Part shown: positions 24,601-36,600 of the stretch, one piece after another
Layout of the letters: every line of letters begins with the position of its first letter
How positions within the stretch are numbered: position 1 is the stretch's first letter
Source: Pelecanus crispus
Lineage: Eukaryota > Chordata > Aves > Pelecaniformes > Pelecanidae
Assembly (NCBI RefSeq): GCF_030463565.1
Contig: NC_134653.1
Coordinates: 27,589,150-27,653,149 of the forward strand
DNA: 64,000 nt
Direction of reading: 5' to 3'
Translations under genes and position numbers: made by a program
Notes under the pieces: model-generated
The model's database searches: none
The model's input: the letters and a program-made list of their open reading frames with translations, nothing else
What the model was told of the DNA's origin: nothing

Positions 24601-27600
24601 GCAGTATGCCAACTCAGTCATTTGCACTGACATGATGATAACCTGAAATATCTCTGAATAGGTGCCTGTCTGTTTACAAGTACAGCTTAGTTTTCCAATT
24701 ATATGCTACGGTCTTCCCTTATATGTAGCTTGTGATTGACAAGTCCTGGATTATTTCTCTTTCCCTAGCTGGTAAAATATTTGTTTTGCAGATCTTTGTT
24801 GAAATGTGGCTTCATCATTATTCACTGGAAATGTATCAGAAAATGCAGTCCCCTCATGTCAAGGTAATAGTTTGTACTTCATGAGCATCATCTGATGGTT
24901 GACCTCTATCTTGGGGTAAATCTATTCTGTGGAGACGTATTTTGGTGTATTGGTCCAAAGGAAAAAAAAAAAAAAATCGGAGTATCTACATGAGTGTGTC
25001 AAAATTGCTAATCCAGATATGAAGAATGTTGTGAGTAAGTGTGAATTTGCCTTCATTACAGAAGTTGTGTTGGTTTTGTTTTGTTTTTTGTAAAAGACAA
25101 GTTTGTGGGATGGTCACAACAATCTGAACAGCAATAATCAATCTACTAATGACCAGGAAGATACCATTATAAAACCATAGTGTTAAATCCCACTGGGGCA
25201 ACATGGCTGCTAAAAATAGCTAAAACTGATTTCCAGCAGTGATAGCAACTGTTACTGAAATACCAATTAGTCATTTCTAAGATCTGTAACCATTTTTTAG
25301 CATAAATCCAAATTAAAAAAGGAGCTCTTACTAAACTGTCCTTCAGTGTTAAGTGAATAAGCAATTTTTGTTGTTTCATATTCTGAAATATGCTTTTCAC
25401 CATAATGGTGTCAGAAGCAGTTCTGTGGCTACGAGTTCAGAATATCTTACAAGCTCTTGCTCAGATAATACACTGTTTTAAGCAGTTTGTGGTGGCCTGT
25501 TCAGTAACAAACTACTGCATGTAAAAACTAAGTGTTGGGGAGGCTAAGATCAAAGGCATTATAAATATAAAGGGAATTTGAAGGAGAAAATGTTGATCCT
25601 CTGAATTCCCTCTGGGTCACAGTGGGACTTTGGTAGAAGGGGAGAGAAATATAAAAGCTACTTGGGATTTATTCCTGTGTGAAAGAGCAATATGAGAGTT
25701 GATTGACTAAGAAATTCTGATCCTTCATTCCACAGGCTATGGCTATAAAAATAAGAAACATATTTATATTTTGCTAGGGAAAAACATTGGAGAGCCGAAG
25801 TGTGATGGGTTTTGTCTTTTATTCTTAAAGTTGAGGTCAAAGTGCAAATGCACTAATGTTGCAAAGTCTCCACTTGGGACTCCCAGCAGCATGGCTGTGC
25901 ACCTGTGATGGAAAGGCTTTGCTTGAAGTACCTTTGGTCTGTCTGTCTGTCCAGTCTCTGTGCATCAAGCGCTGTGCGTAGGCCAGAAATAATGATTGCT
26001 TTAAACTTCTCTCCTCTGTTCACCCTCTGTATTTCAGATGCTCTCTTCTAACACTAGGGAGCAGCAGTTATAGACAATGACTATCAATGTTATGGTGGAA
26101 TAGGGCCTAGGTAGAGCTTAAAGTTCTCCGAAATCATCACTTCAGGATCCTTCACAAGGTGTGTTGAGCCACAGCTTGAGGCCGTAACTCCCTGATAGTA
26201 TTGTAATTTCATCTTTGATGGAAAGTAATAGTGTGCATGTAAAAAAGGAAGTCTTCACTCTGTGGGGGTTAGAACACCTGAATAGGGGACTGGAATTCCC
26301 TGTGACATGCGTAAATGGACGAAAGATCCCTCCTGCAGGACTGAGGAAAGGTTCCAGATCAGTTGGGGACAGGGCCGTTCATAAGCCTGTGATACTTAAA
26401 CTAAGCTTTGTAGACTGGTCTTGGGGTGGGCTGAAGGAGAATAGTCTGCTTCATAGTTCCTCAGATGAGGAAGTAGAATATGCAGAAATGCAAGTTTTGT
26501 TTTAACATAGGGGTTAACGGACTTGACTGGAAACCCAAGATCACCCTAAACCTTATTCTTAAAATTATTAATAATTATGCAGGCTCACTTGATTCCATTT
26601 TGCCTTCTGTGCATTTGGAAGGAGGGGTAATTAGTGACCATTCATCTCTGAATCTAGACCTGTTTGACCATCAGTGACTTGAAATGGCTACATACCTGTA
26701 TTGGAAGGTGGGATGAGGTTCCACAGAACTTGCTCTTTCTTTGTCCAGCAGCCAGACCTGTTCGCTTTGATGTGCCAAGCGAGATCCCAGATATGTAACG
26801 GTCCTGTGAAGTGCCTCAAGGAATGATACATTTTCCTTAAACCTTGTTAATGCCATCGTAGATGTCTCTTTACAAGTAGAAGGCAGTGGAATGGGAATAA
26901 ATAGTAAATAACTTCTTTTGAGAAGATGTACTTCTTTTCTACTTTACTGCTTTGAATTCTTTCTGGGTCTGGTGTGAATCTGAGGTTGACACTATTTGCT
27001 ATGCTGAGTTTCACCGTTTTCCCCATTAATTCAACTCTTTTCCCATTCTTTTATGTTGTCTATTTCCTTTTTCTTTCTCGGATGATCCAGAGCCCAAGTG
27101 TGCAGCAACTCTTTTCCTATTTCCTTCTGCTGTAATCACAATGAACCCTTAAAAAGAAATTTTTTTATAAAACTTTATGTAATGCTTCCTGACCTTCAAA
27201 TACCAGGTGCCACAGACCCCAACACTGCATGTGGAACACCCATTAGACTACAGGCTCTTGCTGATTCTTGTGGCAGGCGAGTCAGTTATGAAGCAGACAA
27301 TGTGTTTGAGCTGTTGGGAGCTTGCTGTAACAATCTTACCACTCTTAAGAGTGTAAAACCAAAAGATACCAAACTGGCACTAGAGGAGGTTGGGTAGAGG
27401 CTGTTCAAAGGCAGCAGAGGTGTGATCTGGAGAGTTAGTTTAGATGCCTGACAATAGTCATTGGGATCTGTGTAGTGCACATTTTTTGTTTTATGTTTTT
27501 TCATTAATTTCATACATGTGTGTCACTGGTGCTACAGTATCCTCTTCACCATCACATTGTCAAAAAATACTCTTTACCTTATTCATCCAAGAAAGGATCT

Positions 27601-30600
27601 GGCTGAGGCTTGCATCAGCATATAACACTGTATGTTAGGTACGTCTTTTGCCTTTTTAGACATGTGATGTTCCTGTAAAAGTAATTTCCTCTTTTGAGGA
27701 AATTCACAAGACCTGCAGCCTTCTCAAATGGCCTCTAAGTAGAAAGAGAAGTCAGAGGATTTCTCTGAACTGGAAACTTACTGGACAGGCTCACGGTGAT
27801 TATAAAAGCCAAACTTGTTTTTCTTCCTGTTCCTTGGGAAGAAGAAAGTATAGACTTAGAGTTTCTTTGCTATATACAAACCCTGCTTCTCCAGCAGCAC
27901 AGGAAGAAATGACAAAGTTTTCAAAATAGTATTAAAAAAGCTTGCAGAACACCTAACGCTTTTACTCCATTATTTAATAAAACACCATAACAGTGTGTAA
28001 ATCCTTGTTGCTGCAGTTCAGTTAACTTCCAAAATGGGGGGTTTATTTGGCAAAAGCTCCATATTCCCTACTGGTACTTGATCTGAGGATAGCAAAGAGA
28101 GCAACCATAGCCACTTACAGCTATACTTTTTTTGACATCTACTCCCAGTTGTATTTCCAAGTTGATAAAGGGTATGAAATACTGTGGAATCAGTCTACTG
28201 AACACTAGAAAGAGGAGGATACTGTGGCTGCAGTTGTTATTGTGATATGTTGTCCCTGACTGTATTTGTGATGTTCATTTTTCCCCCCACCCTTCTTCCT
28301 TGGGCTCATTCTCACTTTTTTTTTCTCTTGCTCTCTTCTCTCCTTTTTTCCCTCCCCCCCTTCCTTTTTGTTTCTGTTGTCTCAGCTGGAGGTTCTCCAC
28401 TACCGACTCAGTATCTCCAGTAAACACCATGGTAGTCCTGCCCAATCCAGCTACCAGGCCCTCCACGCATACCAAGTATTATCATCTTTTCATTTTGTTT
28501 CCTTTTTAAAAATCTTGTTCCATCATATAATCTGCAAAGTGTATTGGTGCTACCTGTACAGCAGCCTTTTCTGCTAAGGTGTGGTTTTACAACTTGATTG
28601 AGAATATTGCATTGAGATTTACTAAATTTTCAGTGAAAACAGATACTGAGAGGTATTAGCAAAGGTCAAGGAGAAAATAGTCAAAATCTACCATATTATG
28701 AGGACTAATTGGGAACTCCATTGAGAGATGCATTCTTATAATGCATTGTAGAAAGAGGCTTGTCAGCTATGCTGCCATTTTTTTGACACCAAAACTGGCT
28801 TCACCAATGGCAGATTTCTGCCCTTCACACACTAGTCATTTAAGCAAACCTTGCATGGAAGAGATCAGAATTTGCATGGCTGTCACCAAAAATTAAGGTA
28901 GGTAACATGTAAGTTCTTTTAGCCAGTGAAATGTCATTGGATTGTACTAAATTTGTAGTGGCAATGTGAACTTGACTGTCCAGTTTTGCAAAAGCACATG
29001 AATAGTACATTTGCAGATTGTTCAGGAAATGTGCATGCAGAAACATTCCTGTTGGAACAGACTGCTGATTCCTCTTTCCCTACTTCAGCCCTTTATTCAT
29101 TGGGTCTTCATTTTGGGAAAGGGGAGGGCTGAGCATATGTACTATAAAGCTCTTCAGCATTACATGGAATTTTCCTGCTGTTTAATCCTTTTTTTTTTTT
29201 TTTTTTTTTTAATAAAGTGCTATGATATCTCAAGGTACTGCTTAGAAAGGAAAACAGGAACTACTACTTGTCTTTAAATCTTTTTTACTATTGTGTTTAT
29301 CTAATTCTTGTGTTAAGAAAAGAATGGCATACATCTATCCTGTAAGCTAAGGTTTGACAACAAACACACCTGTGAGGAAAAATACTTTCTAAATCAGTAA
29401 TGTTTGTAATGGTGCTGGATCCAGGCTAAGAGGAAATTACAAGAATTGCTAAGTGGAAAAACTACTAGCATCACCTGAAACGATGTATTGAAATAGCGGT
29501 ACTAGTGGTTTTGTAAGTTCAAAAGGTGCCTTCAAGAGGAGCCTAGAATTTTTTTTAAATTACACCCTTTCAAGGCCTATAGCAAAGTACTCGACCTCTC
29601 TAATTGCTTTTGGAGATCCTGATCTAAACTCCTAGGATGAAGTAACTTCTCAGAGTTCTACCCCCTCATATAAACTCTCCTCAGGACTGTAGAAAACATG
29701 CTGACTTACCAAGAGCTGTAAAGAACACAAGACCAGCCTTCATTAGAACTGGTAACAGGTTATCCTCTCTCTTAGAAGAGTCTCAGATCTGGCTGTGCTA
29801 CATGACTGTAGCTATCATCAAGCCTTGAATCTTTTCCTGGAGTGAACTTTGCAGTGTATTAAAAATCATAAGAGATTGTAAAAACACATCTGTGTTGCCT
29901 CAGGCATTGCAGAGAAAGGACACACACAGAACCTACCCACCTTTCCCCAGCCCTGGAACTACAGTTGAATGGATTTAAGAAGTGGAAGCTTTTTGTATAC
30001 AAATGCCTGTGAGTCTCCTAGAGTCATATTCAGTCTTACCTCAGCATGGCTGCATTTGGCATCCTGGAAACATCTTGCAGCTATTGTCTAATACACTCTT
30101 CCAGCACCTTCCCTTATACTTGCAGATGTAACTTTTGTTTCATGTACGTTCTTCTCAACTTTTGAGAAACATGAGAGATGTGAAACTTAGAATACAAATG
30201 ATATCTTAAAATCTGCCTTCAGTAGTGGATTGAGATTAGTTCACTACTCTTGAAGCAGATTATAGTAGCAAAGGAGTTAGTGATTTGTGCCCAGATTCTG
30301 CAGCAGACAAGCTCTGGTGCTGGACACCCAGGAGAACTAGCTCTTTTTTTACCTCATTCATCTCCCTGCTGTATCATACACTCACTTGTTTATTAGTAAC
30401 ATCACTGTGGCTCACCATCACTCCTTGTGCTACTCCCACCCAGGCTACTTCTACCCATAATGATAGAAGCAACAGGATCACACAGGACTTGAAGCAGTTC
30501 TTACTTTTACCATAACTCTTTCTAGGATTATTCTTTCTTATAAGACAGATGAGTACCAGCATAGGAAGGAGAATTCAGTAAAGCCAGCCAAGAGCATAAA

Positions 30601-33600
30601 CAAAGGATCTGTTGTGCTGTCCACAGCAATGAACTTATAACCATAATGAAAGGCTGAATATTCTTTTTTCAGAAAGGGTAAGTTGAAATTTATAAGTTAT
30701 TCTGTTTTTTAACACTAGTGTGAAATTCAATGTGTTAGAGTACTGTAGATACTTTTTCTTACAATCACATTACCAAAAATACACCACTGTTTCTTAGTGA
30801 ACTGATGGCAGAAGATTGATGCAGCTTGTCCTGGGGCGCAAGTCAATCTAAAATCAGGTGGCACCAAACTACAGTGAAGAACCTAGAAGGAAGAGACCAT
30901 GATTTCTTGTATTTTGATTCTGATCTGAGAATATAATTTTCCTGGATTATCTCCTGGACATTTAGCACATGATACTCATTATCTTCCTGTCTTTTGCTTT
31001 GAATCTAGGAGTCATTTAAGCCCACCGAAGAGCACGTGCTAGTGGTAAGACTGCTCGTGAAACATCTGCATGCTTTCAGCAACAGCCTGAAACCAGAGCC
31101 TCTCTCCCCTTCAGCCCATTCCCACACAGCCAGCCCACTAGAAGAGTTTAAAAGGTAGATGCATAAGCAGCCTGTCTCTGAAACATATAGAGCTTCTCCC
31201 TGAAAAGCTCTGCTTTCACCGAGAGGTTGAATTAGGTTGTTTTGATGGCTAAATGCAGGAGTACATTATTAAAAGTACATGAGAGCTAATGGATTATGTT
31301 TCTCACATCTACTAGATGGGGGGGCAGCTTCAGGAGGGGGGAATATCTTGCTATTTTACTAGTCTATATCTTGGCACAAGTCAGAGAAAAGAAAATGCTA
31401 CTAGAGGATTCTGGCCAAGGTTAGTGGAGAATTTTATATTTATGTATTTGAGTTGAAATTCAATGGCCAGAAGTAGCTTCAGTTAAGAAAGAACAAATTT
31501 GGGTCAGTGCTTTCTGTATTTGCATTTGTGGAAGTGTGTTGGGTTGCTGGTTGGTTGGGTTGGGTTTTTTGTTTTTAAAATTAAATGCTAGTTTATACAT
31601 ATGACTGTCTTTGAATCTGTTTGCAGGGTTGTGATTCCTCGGTTTGTCCAGGAGAAACTTTATATCTTTCTGCAACACTGTTTTGGCCACTGGCCTCTGG
31701 ATGCCTCTTTCAGAGCAGTACGTACCCACTTCTCTTTCTAAGTCTGTACTCAACAGAACTAGTAATTAGTTATTGCTGTTTAGCAGCTATTTCTTGGTCT
31801 TTAAACCAATTTTTTATAGAGCCGTGAAATTCTTTATATAACATGTACATTTAATGTTAGAGAAAGAGTGCCAATTAGACATAAGAAGGAAGTTGAATAG
31901 ATCTTGGTGAGAGTTACTACAGGTTGTTGGCTGATTTTCCTGATGCTGAAAATGGCTGGTGGTGGAAAAGAAGTAGGTGTTACTCTTAAAACAGATACAT
32001 TCTTACAGGTTCTTAATATATTATCTAATATGATAGGTCATAAGCAAAAGTAATACAGTATTAATTTACGATAGCAAGATACTGCAAATATTTCCTCCTG
32101 CAAGGAAGAAAAGAAATACATCAGACCACGACTCTTGGTAATTAATGTAGGACTTTAAAAATGCAGGACGTAACAGGGACAGATCTTGCTTATTAGACCT
32201 ATAGTTAGCTATATCGCAGTGTTTGAGGTACATGTAAGGCAGAATGTCAGAAGAAATGTTTACAGAGGCCATGACAAACCTATTCTTGGCTTCAGTGCAA
32301 TCAGGACTCCACTGTGTTTCCTCAGGGTGGTGAGTATGTCTATGCAGAAGATGAGCTGAAACGATATTAATGTAGCATCTTGTTTACTTACTTCAGTAGA
32401 GATTCAGTGAACACTATCAGAGCTGTTAAATGCACCTTAAATGTAGCTACCAACTAAGTTTTCTTTTTTTGTAGTAGCTGTTTGAGTGCCATCTCATTTG
32501 GGTATTACAGAAAATCCAGATTAGTCCTAATGAACGTGCACTTAGGTTTTTTTAGTTCTTTTTCAAAGATACTCAGATTACTAGAGAGAGCTTTATTCCT
32601 AAAAACTTTCAGGTGTCATTAAGAGAATATTCACTAGGTTTAAAAGAAACAAACAAAAAACCCTTTCTGTCTTCCTTTCCAAAAAGTATTGATACTCATA
32701 TGTTTTTATGTGTAATTTTGCTTAGGTTCTTGAGATGTGGTTAAGTTACTTGCAGCCTTGGAGGTATGCTCCGGAAAAGCCGCCACAAAGTGCAGAACCC
32801 TTGCCTCGGAGCGTGTCAGAGAAGTGGTAAGGAGAAAAGCAGCTGTGAGTAATCTGAACAAGCCTCAAGTTTATGCAGATCCCAAGTAAAACAGCAGGAT
32901 TTCAAGAACCATCCGCTAACCTGAATTAGCTTCCTGTACAAGATTAGAGATTATTTCTCACATGAGCTTTTGTTTTGAGAGGAATATTCTTTTGTCTCAG
33001 TGCAAATAGACCATCTTTCCAAAGACAGTATAAAACATTGCCTTAATGACTTGTTTGGCAGAAGACAAAATAACAATTATTTAAATAGCTGTACTCACAA
33101 ATCCTGTACTCACTTTGACAGGGCTGCCTTCATTCAAGAAAACCTACTCATGTATACTAAGCTGTTTGTAGGATTTCTGAACAGAGCTCTTCGAACAGAT
33201 TTGGTCAGTCCAAAAAATGCTCTCATGGTGTTCCGAGTAGCCAAGGTCTTTGCTCAGCCCAATCTAGCTGAAATGATCCTGAAAGGTAAATGGATATTTT
33301 GACACCTTATGCTGTCCTGTCTCAATCTTTCTTCACAATGGCTACATCTTACCTCAGAGGCACTGAGGTGAATAAACTTGCTCTCACATTTTGCATGCTA
33401 TTTTGCCATTCAAAAGTCTGTGTGTTTTCACTAATGTTTGTAACATTGGTTTAATATGTCTATAGTTCTTTTCTAGCCACCATCATTTAGATTTCATTCC
33501 ACGATTTTTCTTTAAAGAATGAAGAACACAATATTGGGTGTATACAGTAAAGTCAGTTTTTCTTACACTTGTCTTACTTGATCATTTACCTCAGGATTAA

Positions 33601-36600
33601 AACTTCCTATATCTCTAAAGGTATCTATACTTAGCAGAATAGCTAGTCATGTATGCACTTCAGGATAATTAGGATACAGTAAATTTGGGAGAGGGAAGAT
33701 TTGAGAAGCATCAATGTCTGAAGCATCATGATTCTCCACTGCTTTTGTTGAAAAGAAAGTTACAGGCTCAACTGTATGGTCTGCATTTAAATGCACTCTA
33801 ACATTTTCTGCTGTGGGCGGAGAGAATTAAATGAAAAAAAAAAGGTAATTAAGGGTGCTCTCCCCCTAGAACTGCCTGCCTATCTAAAAGCAAGTTGCCT
33901 AGCAGCCTTAAGATGCTTTGTAGCTAGACCTTCCCCAGGCAAAACCAGGAGTGTTATGTAACCATCTTCACTACTTTTCTCAAATTCTAGGAGAACAGTT
34001 ATTCCTGGAGCCAGAACTTGTTATTCCCCATCGTCAACACCGACTTTTTATGACCCCCACACTTGGTGGGAGCTTCTTCTCATCATGGCCTCCAACTATT
34101 ACAGATGCCTCATTTAAGGTGAAGAGTCACGTTTACAGCCTGGAAGGCCAGGACTTCCAGTATAAACAGATGTTTGGTACAGAAGTCAGGAATTTGGTAA
34201 GCAACATGTTTCTTGTCAGCTGTCTTTCTACTTTGATGGGTGTTTTCTCAGTGCTGAGCATCCATATTATGAGAAATTAAGAGTGGAAAACCACACCCTG
34301 CACTACTGTATAATTAAGTTTGCTCTTGGTGACTTCTGGAACCTGAGAGGTCTCAATCCACCACAGTTGTAAATATCTGCTTGCTCTTTGCTAAATAAGA
34401 AGTTAATGTAACGGCTTGCAGCCTTGGAGTAGTGTATTGCGAGTATTTCCTCTCAGACATGCTTACTGTGAACTTCTGATTCACTGTATTGATTAATACC
34501 CATCAGCAAGGAGGAAAAAAAAGCAGCTGAAAAACCTAAGAAGCACTCAAGTTTCTTACATGCTTCAACGTCAAAGAACTACCTTTGCCCTATTGGAAAT
34601 GCAACTAACAGTCTTAGCACAAGTCTGCATGAGCTAAGAGAGTGAGTTTGCTGGGTTTGGTCTCACTGCCAGGTACCAAGGCACAGTTTTATCCATGTGT
34701 TGATGCTTAGTGGTCCTTTATGTTAGTCCCACACAATTAATTTTTTTTGTGTTTTAGGTGTTAAAACTGGCTCAGTTAATTTGCCAGGCGCAGCAGACAG
34801 CAAAATCCATATCAGACCATTCTGCAGAGACAACAGCTAGCCAGTCCTTCTTTTCATGGTTTAGATTTACACCATCCGAGATGAATGGCTCCTACACAGG
34901 CAGTGACCTTGATGAAATTGGGCAAGACAGCATCAAAAAAACAGATGAATATTTAGAGAAGGCACTGGAATACTTGTGCCAAATCTTTAAGGTACGTAAC
35001 ATCTTTCTAAGAACTTCCCCTATGTGGCAGTGTGAACAAGAGTCAGGACTCCTCAAATGTACTTCTGTCACTCTTGTACTTTGTGGGGTCACAAAGCCAT
35101 CCAGAGACCCTGCTGGCAAATTTTGTGGTAAATGTCTTCAGGTTTGACTTTACCTGACCACTTCAAAACTGCTTTCTATATAGATAGAGCTAGATGCTCT
35201 GAATTTCTGAATATTAAGCCCACTTTGTTTCAAGTGACCACTCTTTTGGACTATAGTTTATACCAAACCTGTCTCTTTACTTGTTCCTGTTCTCATGTTT
35301 ACAAACAGGCAAGACATGGCTTAAATTTTAAAAACAGTCCACTATCTTCTAAATGTAAGGAGCTATAAAAATACAACATGTACAACATAGATGAATGGAT
35401 GAACTAGAAATAGGCTGTTTCTTTGGTTAAACTTAAAAGAACAGATTAATTTCTCTGTCAGCCACACTCCCTTGTGCAGAACTGACCCAGGAGAAGGTAG
35501 CTATTTGACAGCTCTCAAGGAGTAAGGGACATATAAACCAGAACACCTCTGTTAGATTTGATGAGCACAGACAAGAAATCTGGAGGCTTTTATCTCCTTT
35601 TAATATCTAACTGAGGTGCTATTAGGCAGTTCTTGGTATCTTGCTGGTTGTCAAAGTGGAACTGCTAAGGAGTTTGTGAAGGGAGAAAGAAATGAAACAG
35701 AAGAATGGGTTGATCAAACACATGCTTTAGAACTGTGTTATTCTTGAGTAGCTGAATGAAGCCCAGCTGACCCAGATGATGATGAAGTGTGGGACAGCTC
35801 AAGACGAGAATGGAAAAAAACAGCTTCCAGACTGCATTGAAAGTGAGGATGGCCTTATTCTTACACCCCTTGGCAGGTACCAGGTGAGAGAAGAAAGATT
35901 CCATATAGCTACCCTAGATTGTTCTTTTAAAAACAAGTTGTCCTTCTACATTAACAGAAATGCAATTTATCTGGTCCCAAGAGAGGTGCCCGTATAATGG
36001 CATTTCAAGTGGGAGCTACAAGGTAAGGGGTTTATTTTCCTGTTTCTAGATCATAAATGGCTTACGCAGATTTGAGGTGCAGTATCAAGGAGATACTGAA
36101 CTTCAGCCCATCCGAAGCTATGAAAACGCCACTCTTGTCCGCCTCCTATTTCGTTTATCCTCAGCACTTAACGAAAGGGTAAGTACAGCATTGCCTCCTT
36201 TTATATTTTCCATTACAAATTTCTGTTATTCTCTGCACCTGCACATATATGACACTAGGTTTGTTCTTGCTCTGTCTCCTTTATTGTGGTCTAGATGGGT
36301 ATTTCCTAATAGTATCAGGCCTGCTTCTCTACCTGTAGTTCTGCTTTTCCTACACAAAACATTAATAAATAACATTTTAAATGTATTCTTTATGCTTGAT
36401 GAACAAAGGGAGTATCATTCAGAATGAATGTTGCTAAAACAGGAAAAGCAAATCTTTTTCTTCCTATAGATATGATAGATAAAAAGCAAGTCTGCACTAA
36501 AGCAGTTCTACTATGTAAAAGTCCATTTTGATATTTTTTTCCTCTATTTCCTATAATCCTCATCCTATAAATGAAGAAAATTGTAAAATAAGTTGCACTT

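Noticed and set aside
24620-24665. C/D-box snoRNA-like ATGATGA and CTGA in SMPD4 intron 8
   Set aside because: The boxes are too close together and there is no terminal stem.
35015-35147. Reading frame continuing past SMPD4 exon 16 into the intron
   Set aside because: A consensus donor GTACGT follows FK at 34991 and the next conserved block (exon 17) joins in phase; the extension is intron read-through.
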